Source: Paraburkholderia susongensis (GTDB taxonomy: Bacteria; Pseudomonadota; Gammaproteobacteria; Burkholderiales; Burkholderiaceae). From it: 64,000 bases of DNA. Below are positions 1 through 8,281 of this stretch, piece after piece. How positions within the stretch are numbered: the first letter of the stretch is position 1; each line of letters starts with the position of its first letter. The translations under genes were made by a program, and so were the position numbers. The stretch is taken from positions 1 to 64,000 of the forward strand of contig NZ_FXAT01000021.1 in NCBI RefSeq assembly GCF_900177725.1, read 5' to 3'. The notes under the pieces are model-generated. The model saw nothing but the letters and a program-made list of their open reading frames with translations, made no database searches and had not been told where the DNA came from.

Positions 1-132
1 GTGATCGCGCGCACGGCCGGCTGGAGCGCGCACATCGTCGAGCAGCGCATCGACAACAAGATCATCCGGCCGAGCGCGAATTACACCGGACCGGACGATC
101 TGCCGTTCGTGCCGCTCGCGAAACGCGTTTGA
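1..132 (+). CDS. prpC: 2-methylcitrate synthase PrpC, C-terminal end (partial)
   Basis: The window opens inside an ORF that reads in frame from base 1 to a TGA at 130-132. The 43 visible residues (VIARTAGWSAHIVEQ..., ending LAKRV) match the C-terminal tail of the citrate synthase family, where a WSAHIVEQ-type segment carries an active-site Arg/His environment. PrpC condenses propionyl-CoA with oxaloacetate to 2-methylcitrate. The assignment to PrpC rather than housekeeping citrate synthase rests on the downstream acnD and prpF, since prpC-acnD-prpF is the usual order in Burkholderiales. The start and most of the protein lie outside the window. Confidence 0.85.
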   Translation: MIARTAGWSAHIVEQRIDNKIIRPSANYTGPDDLPFVPLAKRV

Positions 133-303
133 TGTGGGGTTGGGCGGCTCGGGTTGCCACCTTCGCCGCCAACCCCACCTCGAAAGAGCAGCATCAGAAC
201 AGCGAGCTAAACTAGCGTCACTGTCCGACCGACCGCGCGAGTGAAGCGCCGGCGGCCGCCGGCATGCCGTCCGCCGTCCGATAACCGTCCTGTCCCCAAC
301 GCC

Positions 304-2901
304 ATGAATACTGCAAACCGCAAACGCCTTCCCGGCACCGAGCTGGACTTCTTCGATACGCGTGCCGCGGTCGAGGCGATCGAACCCGGCGCTTACGACA
401 AGCTGCCGTACACGTCGCGCGTGCTCGCTGAGAATCTCGTGCGCCGCTGCGACCCCGCGACGCTCACCGCGTCGCTCAGGCAGATCATCGAGCGCAAGCG
501 CGAACTCGATTTTCCGTGGTTTCCGGCGCGCGTCGTGTGTCACGACATTCTCGGCCAGACCGCGCTCGTCGATCTCGCCGGTCTGCGCGATGCGATTGCG
601 GCGCAAGGCGGCGATCCGTCGCTCGTGAACCCGGTGGTGCCGACCCAGCTCGTGGTCGATCACTCGCTCGCCGTCGAGTGCGGCGGTTTCGATCCGGATG
701 CGTTCGCGAAGAATCGCGCGATCGAAGACCGCCGCAACGAAGACCGCTTCCACTTCATCAACTGGACGAAGCACGCGTTTCGCAACGTCGACGTGATTCC
801 GCCCGGCAACGGCATCCTGCATCAGATCAACCTCGAACGCATGAGCCCGGTCGTGCAGGTGAAGGACGGCGTCGCGTTTCCCGACACGCTCGTCGGCACC
901 GACTCGCATACGCCGATGGTCGACGCGCTCGGCGTGATCGCGATCGGCGTGGGCGGCCTCGAAGCGGAGAGCGTGATGCTCGGCCGCGCGTCGTATATGC
1001 GGCTGCCCGATATCGTCGGCGTGGAGTTGACGGGCAAGCCGCGCGAGGGCATTACGGCGACCGACGTGGTGCTGTCGTTGACCGAATTCCTGCGCAAGGA
1101 AAAGGTGGTCGGCGCATACCTCGAATTCTATGGCGAGGGCGCGGCGAATCTGACCTTGGGCGATCGCGCAACGATTGCCAACATGGCGCCCGAGTTCGGC
1201 GCGACGGCCGCGATGTTCTATATCGACGAACAGACGATCAAGTATCTGAAGCTCACCGGCCGCGACGATGCGCTCGTGAGGCTCGTCGAAACCTATGCGA
1301 AGGAAACCGGCTTGTGGGCCGATACGCTCGAACACGCCGAATACGAACGCGTGCTGACGTTCGACCTTTCGAGCGTCGTGCGCACGCTCGCGGGGCCGTC
1401 GAATCCGCATCGGCGCCTGCCGGTGTCGGACCTCGCCGTGCGCGGCATTAGCGGCAAGGTCGAGAACGAGCCGGGTTTGATGCCGGACGGCGCGGTCATC
1501 ATCGCCGCGATCACGAGCTGCACGAACACGAACAACCCGCGCAACATGATCGCGGCGGGCCTGCTCGCGCGCAACGCGAACCGGCGCGGACTCACGCGCA
1601 AGCCGTGGGCGAAGACCTCGCTCGCGCCGGGCTCGAAGGCGGTCACGCTGTACCTCGAAGAAGCAGGGCTGTTGCCGGAACTCGAAAAGCTCGGCTTCGG
1701 CGTGGTCGCGTATGCCTGCACGTCGTGCAACGGCATGTCCGGCGCGCTGGACCCGGCGATCCAGAAGGAAGTGATCGAGCGCGATCTGTATGCGACTGCC
1801 GTGCTGTCGGGCAACCGCAATTTCGACGGCCGGATTCATCCGTACGCGAAGCAGGCGTTTCTCGCCTCGCCGCCGCTCGTCGTCGCGTATGCGATTGCGG
1901 GCACGATCCGCTTCGACATCGAAAAGGACGTGCTCGGCGTCGATGCCGATGGCCGTGCGGTCACGCTGAAAGACATCTGGCCGTCGGATGCGGAGATCGA
2001 CGCGATCGTCGCCGCGAGCGTGAAGCCCGAGCAATTCCGCAAGGTGTACGAACCGATGTTCGCGCTCGCCGCCGAGAGCGGCGAGAAAGCCGATCCGCTT
2101 TATGACTGGCGCGAGACGAGCACCTACATTCGCCGCCCGCCGTATTGGGAAGGTGCGCTTGCCGGTGAGCGTACGCTCAAGGATATGCGTGCCCTGGCCG
2201 TGCTCGGCGACAACATCACGACCGATCACCTGTCGCCGTCGAATGCGATTCTGCCGGATAGCGCCGCGGGCGAATACCTCACGAAAATGGGGCTGCCCGA
2301 AGAGGACTTCAATTCGTACGCGACGCATCGTGGCGATCACCTGACCGCGCAGCGCGCGACCTTCGCGAACCCGACGCTGAAGAACGAGATGGTGCTCGAA
2401 GACGGCAAGGTGAAGGCGGGCTCGCTCGCGCGCATCGAGCCCGAAGGCAAGGTCACGCGCATGTGGGAGGCGATCGAAGCCTACATGGAGCGCAAGCAGC
2501 CGCTGATCGTGATCGCAGGTGCTGATTACGGCCAGGGCTCGTCGCGCGACTGGGCCGCGAAGGGCGTGCGCCTCGCGGGCACCGAGGCGATCGTCGCCGA
2601 AGGGTTCGAGCGGATTCACCGCACGAACCTCGTCGGCATGGGCGTGCTGCCGCTCGAATTCAAGCCCGGCGTGAACCGCCTCACTCTCGGCATCGACGGA
2701 ACCGAGACCTTCGACGTGATCGGCGAGCGCAAGCCGCGCGCGGACCTGACGCTCGTGATTCATCGCAGAAGCGGCGAACGCGTCGAAGTGCCCGTGACGT
2801 GCCGGCTCGATACAGCCGAAGAAGTATCGATTTACGAGGCGGGCGGCGTGTTGCAGCGTTTTGCGCAGGATTTTCTGGAGTCGACGAAAGCCGCGGCTTG
2901 A
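304..2901 (+). CDS. acnD: Fe/S-dependent 2-methylisocitrate dehydratase AcnD
   Basis: This 865-residue protein is an aconitase-family [4Fe-4S] dehydratase. It converts 2-methylcitrate to the 2-methylaconitate that PrpF isomerises in the propionate-degrading 2-methylcitrate cycle. The cluster ligands are visible as Cys406 (ITSCTNTNNP) and Cys472/Cys475 (YACTSCNG). The C-terminal swivel domain has the usual DYGQGSSRDWAAKG segment. An upstream GTG at 241 is open in the same frame, but the extra 21 residues are Arg/Pro-rich and unlike aconitases, so I take ATG 304, which gives the family-typical MNTANRKRLPGTELDFFDTR start. It lies between prpC and prpF. AcnD rather than AcnA is chosen from this context and the N-terminus. 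Confidence 0.93.
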   Translation: MNTANRKRLPGTELDFFDTRAAVEAIEPGAYDKLPYTSRVLAENLVRRCDPATLTASLRQIIERKRELDFPWFPARVVCHDILGQTALVDLAGLRDAIAAQGGDPSLVNPVVPTQLVVDHSLAVECGGFDPDAFAKNRAIEDRRNEDRFHFINWTKHAFRNVDVIPPGNGILHQINLERMSPVVQVKDGVAFPDTLVGTDSHTPMVDALGVIAIGVGGLEAESVMLGRASYMRLPDIVGVELTGKPREGITATDVVLSLTEFLRKEKVVGAYLEFYGEGAANLTLGDRATIANMAPEFGATAAMFYIDEQTIKYLKLTGRDDALVRLVETYAKETGLWADTLEHAEYERVLTFDLSSVVRTLAGPSNPHRRLPVSDLAVRGISGKVENEPGLMPDGAVIIAAITSCTNTNNPRNMIAAGLLARNANRRGLTRKPWAKTSLAPGSKAVTLYLEEAGLLPELEKLGFGVVAYACTSCNGMSGALDPAIQKEVIERDLYATAVLSGNRNFDGRIHPYAKQAFLASPPLVVAYAIAGTIRFDIEKDVLGVDADGRAVTLKDIWPSDAEIDAIVAASVKPEQFRKVYEPMFALAAESGEKADPLYDWRETSTYIRRPPYWEGALAGERTLKDMRALAVLGDNITTDHLSPSNAILPDSAAGEYLTKMGLPEEDFNSYATHRGDHLTAQRATFANPTLKNEMVLEDGKVKAGSLARIEPEGKVTRMWEAIEAYMERKQPLIVIAGADYGQGSSRDWAAKGVRLAGTEAIVAEGFERIHRTNLVGMGVLPLEFKPGVNRLTLGIDGTETFDVIGERKPRADLTLVIHRRSGERVEVPVTCRLDTAEEVSIYEAGGVLQRFAQDFLESTKAAA

Positions 2902-3051
2902 TGATTCGCCGCCGCGCGCTTTATGCTGCGCTTTTTTACCGCGTTCCTTGCCGCGCTCCTTGCGCAGCGAACGTGACGACGGAACAGGGCGATGCGGCCT
3001 CACGCGCCGCATCGCCCATCGTCGAAGAAGACCTCACCTCAGGACACTTTC

Positions 3052-4239
3052 ATGGCCCACCTACCCCAGATCAAGATTCCGGCCACCTATATGCGCGGCG
3101 GCACCAGCAAGGGCGTGTTTTTCCGCCTTCAGGATTTGCCCGAGGCCGCGCAACAACCGGGCGCCGCGCGCGACGCGCTGCTGATGCGCGTGATCGGCAG
3201 TCCCGATCCGTACGGCAAGCAGATCGACGGCATGGGCGGGGCGACGTCGAGCACGAGCAAGACCGTCATCATCTCGCGCAGCAGCCGCCCCGATCACGAC
3301 GTCGACTATCTGTTCGGGCAGGTGTCGATCGACAAGGCGTTCGTCGACTGGAGCGGCAATTGCGGCAATCTGTCGGCGGCGGTCGGACCGTTCGCGATTA
3401 GCGCGGGCCTCGTCGACGCGAGCCGCGTGCCGCGCGACGGCGTCGCGACCGTGCGCATCTGGCAGGCCAACATCGGCAAGACGATCGTCGCGCACGTGCC
3501 GGTGACGGGCGGCGCCGTGCAGGAAACCGGCGACTTCGAACTCGACGGCGTGACTTTTCCGGCGGCAGAGGTGCAGCTCGAATTCATGGACCCGGCCGCC
3601 GAGGAAGACGGCGCGGGCGGCGCGATGTTCCCGACCGGCAACCTCGTCGACGATCTCGACGTGCCCGGCGTCGGCACGCTGAAGGCGACGATGATCAACG
3701 CGGGCATTCCGACGATCTTCGTCGAGGCCGAGGCGATCGGCTACAAGGGCACTGAGTTGCAGGACGCGATCAATAGCGACGAAAAAGCGCTCGCGATGTT
3801 CGAGACCATCCGTGCGCACGGCGCATTGCGCATGGGGCTCATCAAGCATCTCGACGAGATCGCGACGCGCCAGCACACGCCGAAGGTCGCGTTCGTCGCG
3901 AAGCCGGCCGGCTATGTGGCGTCGAGCGGCAAGCCGGTGGGCGCGGGCGAGGTCGATCTGCTCGTGCGCGCCATGTCGATGGGCAAGCTGCATCACGCGA
4001 TGATGGGTACGGCGGCCGTCGCGATCGGCACCGCCGCGGCGATCGCGGGCACGCTCGTGAATCGGGCTGCGGGCGGCGGCGCACGCGAATCGGTGCGCTT
4101 CGGGCATCCGTCGGGAACGCTGCGCGTGGGCGCGCAGGCGAGCCTCGAGCATGGCGAGTGGGTCGTGACGAAGGCGATGATGAGCCGCAGCGCGCGCGTG
4201 TTGATGGAGGGGTGGGTGAGGGTGCCGCAGCATGGATGA
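3052..4239 (+). CDS. prpF: 2-methylaconitate cis-trans isomerase PrpF
   Basis: This 395-residue protein belongs to the PrpF family (diaminopimelate-epimerase-like fold), which isomerises the 2-methylaconitate made by AcnD so that aconitase can hydrate it. The hallmark N-terminus PATYMRGGTSKGVFF and the MGGATSSTSKTVI and SGNCGNLSAAVGPF segments are present. ATG 3052 is chosen because the family begins right before this motif and AGGA lies just upstream. Twenty further in-frame codons upstream look non-coding. Its last 8 bases overlap the following MFS gene, which implies co-transcription. Confidence 0.95.
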   Translation: MAHLPQIKIPATYMRGGTSKGVFFRLQDLPEAAQQPGAARDALLMRVIGSPDPYGKQIDGMGGATSSTSKTVIISRSSRPDHDVDYLFGQVSIDKAFVDWSGNCGNLSAAVGPFAISAGLVDASRVPRDGVATVRIWQANIGKTIVAHVPVTGGAVQETGDFELDGVTFPAAEVQLEFMDPAAEEDGAGGAMFPTGNLVDDLDVPGVGTLKATMINAGIPTIFVEAEAIGYKGTELQDAINSDEKALAMFETIRAHGALRMGLIKHLDEIATRQHTPKVAFVAKPAGYVASSGKPVGAGEVDLLVRAMSMGKLHHAMMGTAAVAIGTAAAIAGTLVNRAAGGGARESVRFGHPSGTLRVGAQASLEHGEWVVTKAMMSRSARVLMEGWVRVPQHG

Positions 4240-5455
4240 CCGCGCCGATCGTGCAGATCGCGCAGTCATCGTCATCGCTATCGCTCAACTGCTTGGCACC
4301 TCGCTGTGGTTCAGCGCGAATGGCGCGATGCGCGATTTGCAGGTGGCCTGGCAATTGAGCGCATCCGGAATCGGCTGGCTCACGAATGCGGTACAAGCCG
4401 GTTTTATCGTCGGGACGCTACTCTCCGCGACCACCGGGCTCGCGGATCGCGTGTCGGCGAGCAAGGTGTTCGCCGTGTGCGGCGTGCTCGGCGCCGCGCT
4501 GAATGCGCTGTTTGCGCTGTGCAGCAGCGGGCTCGCTTCCGCGCTCGTGTTCCGCTTCGGCGTGGGTGTCGCGCTCGCGGGCATCTATCCGCTCGGGATG
4601 AAGCTGCTCGTCACGTGGGCTCCGCAGCGCGCCGCGCAGACGCTCGCGTTGCTCGTCGCGATGCTGACGCTCGGCACGGCGTCGGTGCATGCGATTCGCG
4701 CGTTGCTGTCGAGCGTGCCGTGGCAGACGGTGGTGCTGACGTCGTCGGTGCTCGCGGTGATCGGCGCGCTGCTGGTTTTTTCGCTCGGTGAAGGGCCACA
4801 TGCGGGGCCACATGCGGGGCCGCATGCGCGACGCTCGGGCAACCGCCGCTTCGGTTTGTCGGCGGGAATCGGCGAGGTGGTGCGGATCAAGGAGTTTCGC
4901 GCGGCCGCGCTCGGCTATTTCGGGCACATGTGGGAGTTGTACGCGTTCTGGACGCTTACGCCGCTGCTCGTGCAGCGGGCTTTCGCGAGCGGTGCGCCTG
5001 TGTCCGCGAGCACCGTTGCGATGTGGTCGTTTTTGATCATCGCGATCGGCGCGCTCGGCTGCCTCGCTGGCGGCAGGTACAGCAAATCGGCCGGCAGCGC
5101 GCGCACGGCGGCGCTCGCGTTGACGATATCGGGCACGCTGTGCGCAATCTATCCGCTGACGAACACGCTCGGCACCGCCGCGCAGCTTGCGCTGCTGCTC
5201 GTGTGGGGTATCAGCGTGATCGCCGATTCGCCGCAATTCTCGGCGCTGTCGGTCAGGGCCTGTCCCGCCGACAAGATCGGCGGCGCGCTGACGTTGCAGA
5301 ACAGCTTCGGGTTTTTTCTGTCAGCGTGCTCGATCCTGTGGTCGACGAGCGTTTATCACACGCTCGACGTGCGCGTGGCGTGGTTGCTGCTGCCTGGTCC
5401 GATCGTCGGCCTGATCGCGATGACACCGCTCTTGCGCAAGCGGCCGCGTTGGTGA
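4232..5455 (+). CDS. MFS transporter overlapping prpF
   Basis: This is a 407-residue integral membrane protein of the major facilitator superfamily, with about 12 hydrophobic segments split by a hydrophilic loop near residues 185-205. It begins 8 bases inside prpF, so it is translationally coupled to the 2-methylcitrate operon. It may import or export a short-chain acid or tricarboxylate, but the substrate cannot be read from the sequence. The central loop contains a short tandem repeat giving three GPHA units (DNA about 4796-4831), probably replication slippage in a tolerant cytoplasmic loop. Confidence 0.82.
   Translation: MDDRADRADRAVIVIAIAQLLGTSLWFSANGAMRDLQVAWQLSASGIGWLTNAVQAGFIVGTLLSATTGLADRVSASKVFAVCGVLGAALNALFALCSSGLASALVFRFGVGVALAGIYPLGMKLLVTWAPQRAAQTLALLVAMLTLGTASVHAIRALLSSVPWQTVVLTSSVLAVIGALLVFSLGEGPHAGPHAGPHARRSGNRRFGLSAGIGEVVRIKEFRAAALGYFGHMWELYAFWTLTPLLVQRAFASGAPVSASTVAMWSFLIIAIGALGCLAGGRYSKSAGSARTAALALTISGTLCAIYPLTNTLGTAAQLALLLVWGISVIADSPQFSALSVRACPADKIGGALTLQNSFGFFLSACSILWSTSVYHTLDVRVAWLLLPGPIVGLIAMTPLLRKRPRW
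4796..4831 (+). repeat. 12-bp tandem repeat inside the MFS gene
   Basis: About three near-identical copies of a GGGCCACATGCG-type unit encode Gly-Pro-His-Ala repeats in the central loop of the transporter. The unit length is a multiple of three, so copy changes would keep the frame. Confidence 0.7.
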
Positions 5456-5490
5456 TCCCGCACGTCTGATTGCGGCCGCGTCGCGCTGGT

Positions 5491-5886
5491 TTATTTGCCG
5501 CCGTGCTTTTCCTGCCAGCGCTTCATGAACGCGATCTCGTCGTGCTGTGCCTTGATGATGTTGCGCGCGAGTTGCTTGATCTCCGGATCCTTGCCGTATT
5601 TCAATTCCGTCTGCGCCATTTCAATTGCGCCTTGATGATGCGGGATCATGTGGGCGACGAAGTCCCTGTCGGCGTCGCCCGTGTATTCGGGGGCGCTCAT
5701 GTCATGCATCATGCGATCGTCGGCGGCCTTGAATGCCTGCGTCGAGTCGCTGGCATCGGCGTGCGCCGAACCCGGCATATCCATGCCGGGCATGCCCTGA
5801 TGTTGCGCATGGGCCGGCATTGCCGCGACTGCGAAAGCGAAACCGCCGAACAAACAGAGAGCGCGAAAAGCGCGAAGGTTTTTCAT
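5491..5886 (-). CDS. DUF305 (CopM-like) periplasmic protein
   Basis: This 131-residue protein has a clear signal peptide (MKNLRAFRALCLFGGFAFAV, cleavage after AHA near residue 27). A His/Met-rich linker follows (HQGMPGMDMPG), then a single DUF305 domain with the family motif DRDFVAHMIPHHQGAIEMA and a second HDEIAFM helix. DUF305 proteins are four-helix ferritin-like proteins, and the cyanobacterial member CopM binds copper. The Met/His motifs here fit copper binding in the periplasm. It lies 63 bases downstream of a heavy-metal-associated domain gene on the same strand, behind a CueR-type promoter, which supports a copper-stress role. Confidence 0.88.
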   Translation of the reverse strand: MKNLRAFRALCLFGGFAFAVAAMPAHAQHQGMPGMDMPGSAHADASDSTQAFKAADDRMMHDMSAPEYTGDADRDFVAHMIPHHQGAIEMAQTELKYGKDPEIKQLARNIIKAQHDEIAFMKRWQEKHGGK

Positions 5887-5949
5887 ATTGGATGTCCGTT
5901 GATAAAGGAGAGTCCCCGGTGCCGCTGCTACTGCGATGAAAGCGTTGAA

Positions 5950-6147
5950 TCAGGCCCGGCGCGAAGGATGAAATCCCGCCGCCTCGATAGCCTCGATGAG
6001 CCGTTGCTCGGGCAGTGCCGAGGTGATTCTCGCGATTTTGACGGGCACGTCGATATCGATCTGTGCGGCCGGGTCGACGCGGTTGAGTGCATGTGCAACG
6101 GCTTTCGCACAGCCGCCGCAGGTCATGTCGGGAATGACGAGTTCCAT
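5950..6147 (-). CDS. CopZ-like heavy-metal-associated (HMA) protein
   Basis: This 65-residue protein is a single HMA domain (beta-alpha-beta-beta-alpha-beta). The metal-binding motif is PDMTCGGCAKAV, with Cys11 and Cys14 near the N-terminus. Such free-standing domains are cytosolic copper chaperones or buffers. ATG 6147 is chosen because it gives the canonical MELVIPDMTCGGC start and has GGAG about 7 bases upstream. Upstream lies a CueR-type operator, and downstream on the same strand is a DUF305 gene, so the two probably form one copper-induced transcript. CueR and CopA are not in the window. Confidence 0.9.
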   Translation of the reverse strand: MELVIPDMTCGGCAKAVAHALNRVDPAAQIDIDVPVKIARITSALPEQRLIEAIEAAGFHPSRRA

Positions 6148-6183
6148 TTTCTGGCTCCGTTGAGAAATCACGCCTCAATCGTG

Positions 6184-6208
6184 GACCTTCCTACAGTGGT
6201 AAGGTCAA
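6184..6208 (-). promoter_or_regulatory. CueR/MerR-type operator-promoter
   Basis: GACCTTCC-TACAGTG-GTAAGGTC is a 23-bp dyad with the ACCTTCC...GGAAGGT-like arms typical of CueR sites. On the minus strand TTGACC (6203-6208) would be the -35. The dyad then sits in the long 19-bp spacer that MerR-family activators use, with CACGAT as a weak -10. It is 37 bases upstream of the HMA gene. Confidence 0.7.
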
Positions 6209-6356
6209 GCGCGCGCCGGGATTATTTGCCGTTTGTGGTTCACGGCTCATGGTTCACGGTTCGTTGCGCGGGCTTGCGCGATTACACCGGACCGAATGCC
6301 GTGCCGGCAGGCGTATCGCGAGAATCCGGAGCGGGGCAGTGTGGCTGACGTGACGT

Positions 6357-6980
6357 TCAGGCCGGTCTCGCGAGGTCCGCGAAGCTGATGCTCGCCGCCG
6401 CGCAGGCTTGCGTGAATCCCTCGTCGTAGCTCGTGAAAAACACCGTGCGCGTTTTGCCGAGCGTTCTGAACAGATCGGCAAGTACGGCGCGTGCGGATGC
6501 ATCGAGTCCGCCGGCCGGTTCATCGGCGATCAGCACGTGGGTTTCGCCCAGCGCGGCCGCGCTTAGAAACACCTTCTTGCGACTGCCGTACGACATCTGC
6601 TCGAAACGCTTGTCCAGATGCGGCGCGAGGCCGAAGCGCTCGGCGAGCGCGAGCACGTCGTCGGTGAGCGCCGTGCGTCTCGCCGACGCGACCTGCTGCA
6701 AATACTCGCGGCCGGTCTGATCCGGCCAGCTCATGCAGTCTTCGGGCACATAGGTGAGCACTGCTTGCGCGGCGGCTCGTGCGGTGCGCAGCGAATGACC
6801 GCCGAGCCACACATCGCCGGTATCGGCTTCGAGCGCACCGGCGAGGATGCCGAGCAACGTCGATTTACCGCTGCCGGACTCGTCGTTCAACGCGACGCAT
6901 CCGGACGTCGTGTCGTAATGCAGTCCTTCGAAGAGGATGCGTTCGCTGTAGCGCTTGCTGAGGTTGTCGAATCGAAGCAT
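6357..6980 (-). CDS. Orphan ABC-type ATPase with degenerate motifs
   Basis: This 207-residue protein is a single ABC ATP-binding domain (MLRFDNLSKRYSERILFEGL...). Walker A reads DESGSGKST, with Asp where the first Gly normally sits. The signature loop is MSYGSRKKV instead of LSGGQ, Walker B is VLIADEPAGGLD, and the H-loop position reads TSYDEG with no His. No permease or binding-protein gene is adjacent. It may be a partner of an unlinked permease, a regulatory ABC protein, or a domesticated remnant. ATG 6980 is used because the domain starts right there; the further 30 upstream codons are not family-like. Confidence 0.7.
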   Translation of the reverse strand: MLRFDNLSKRYSERILFEGLHYDTTSGCVALNDESGSGKSTLLGILAGALEADTGDVWLGGHSLRTARAAAQAVLTYVPEDCMSWPDQTGREYLQQVASARRTALTDDVLALAERFGLAPHLDKRFEQMSYGSRKKVFLSAAALGETHVLIADEPAGGLDASARAVLADLFRTLGKTRTVFFTSYDEGFTQACAAASISFADLARPA

Positions 6981-7094
6981 GGTTGGAGCGGGAATGGCGG
7001 GTTCACGAAAGTGTAGCAGCGCGCGCCGCGTCATTCGTTCGCGGCGCTTGCAGCGGCTCTGCATCCGCATCCGCCGCCGCGTTTATCGCCGCAT

Positions 7095-7150
7095 TTGTCG
7101 CCCCATTTCCTGCCTCATTTCCTGCCTCATTTTCCGCCTCATTTACAACC
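7095..7150. repeat. Imperfect 12-bp tandem repeat, intergenic
   Basis: Four to five degenerate copies of a CCTCATTTCCTG-type unit fill the gap between the ABC ATPase start (6980) and the end of the shikimate-dehydrogenase-like gene (7155). It is non-coding in both directions as far as I can see and is probably slippage-derived. Confidence 0.6.
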
Positions 7151-7154
7151 ATAC

Positions 7155-8027
7155 TCAGCATCGTTGCGCGGCCGGCGTCTCCAGCAAAAACTCCACCATC
7201 CTGTCGCACACGCGGCTGAACATCTGCGTGCCCGTCACCGTCGTACAGCCACGCGCGCGTGCCGCTTCGATCAGCGGCGTGAGCGGCGGCTTCGTCACCA
7301 CGTCGCCGACGAACGTCGTAGCCGGCAAACGCGTGACGTCGACCGGCAGCGGATCGTCCGCGCGCATGCCAAGCGGTGAGGCGTTCACGACCACGTCATA
7401 GGTATGCGCCTGCACGCCGGCATCGACGCCGCGCGCTTCGCCCTGGCTGCCAAGGCTGCCTTGGGCGAGCGCATTGAGCCGCGCTGTCAGCGAATCGGTG
7501 CGCGCGGCATCGTTATCGCGCACGTCGAGCGAGCCGACGCCGCTCTGAATCAGCGCATGTCCGATCGCGGAACCCGCACCGCCCGCGCCTACCAGCAGCA
7601 CACGCTTGCCGCGCAGCTCGCAGCCCGCCTCGACGAGCGCGGCGACAAAGCCCGTACCGTCGAACATGCCGCCGTGCCAGGCGCCGTCCGCGGTGCGGCG
7701 CAGCGTGTTGGCCGCGCCGAGGAACGCCGCCTCGGCGGAGAGCGTTGCGCAGTAGTTCGCGGCGCTGAATTTGTGCGGCACCGTGATGATGACGCCGTCG
7801 ACGTTGCGCATCGGCGTGATGCCCGCGAAGAACGCGGGCAGGTCCGCGTGCGCCACATGAGCGGGGACCACGAGCGCGTCGCGGCCGGCCGCGCGCAACG
7901 CGGCGGTCACGCCGGACGGCGAGCGCACCTGCGCAATTGGATCACCGACGATGAAATAGACGCGCGTCGCGCCGCTCAGACCTGCATCGAGCGACGCGGA
8001 AAACGGAACCGTATGAGCTTGCTGCAT
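7155..8027 (-). CDS. Shikimate/quinate dehydrogenase-like protein (AroE family)
   Basis: This 290-residue protein has the two-domain AroE layout. The N-terminal substrate domain carries the GDPIAQVRSP motif (Ser residues for the shikimate carboxylate) and VPHK, whose Lys is catalytic. A Rossmann domain with GAGGAGSAIGHAL follows. It would be an NAD(P)-linked dehydrogenase of shikimate, quinate or a related hydroaromatic alcohol. It is divergent from a flavoprotein cluster rather than linked to aroA/aroK, and it shares an operator region with that cluster. I therefore infer a catabolic paralogue (quinate/shikimate-like use), not the biosynthetic AroE. Confidence 0.87.
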   Translation of the reverse strand: MQQAHTVPFSASLDAGLSGATRVYFIVGDPIAQVRSPSGVTAALRAAGRDALVVPAHVAHADLPAFFAGITPMRNVDGVIITVPHKFSAANYCATLSAEAAFLGAANTLRRTADGAWHGGMFDGTGFVAALVEAGCELRGKRVLLVGAGGAGSAIGHALIQSGVGSLDVRDNDAARTDSLTARLNALAQGSLGSQGEARGVDAGVQAHTYDVVVNASPLGMRADDPLPVDVTRLPATTFVGDVVTKPPLTPLIEAARARGCTTVTGTQMFSRVCDRMVEFLLETPAAQRC

Positions 8028-8132
8028 CTTCGAATCTCCTGAAATGGGCGCCCGCCTGCACCGTGCACGATGCGGCGATCGTGTGCCGTCTGCCTGGGGG
8101 TGTTCAAAAAATTTTGCATTTTTGCTTTTTCA

Positions 8133-8149
8133 GAATAGTATTCCATTTT
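8133..8149. promoter_or_regulatory. Putative IclR-family operator, copy 1
   Basis: GAATAGTATTCCATTTT contains the perfect palindrome GAATA-N-TATTC. It lies between the divergent AroE-like gene (start 8027) and the first flavoprotein gene (start 8282). The same element appears in inverted orientation ahead of the second flavoprotein gene at 10131-10147. Shared operators plus a linked IclR gene (15356) suggest this is its binding site. The surrounding bases are AT-rich, unlike the rest of the cluster. Confidence 0.6.
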
Positions 8150-8281
8150 CAAAGAAAATTCTACGGTTTGCGGAAAGCTGGCGGAAAGCCGGAAATGGCG
8201 GAAATGGGCAAGCGCGAAGCCATCGGGCCGCAGCGGCCCGTTCATCGCCGGCGAAACGTGCGAGCACACAAGGAGCAGCAG

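Noticed and set aside
3061..4275. Long minus-strand ORF opposite prpF
   Set aside because: Arg/Ala-rich shadow of the prpF reading frame in GC-rich DNA, with no family features; prpF is firmly identified.
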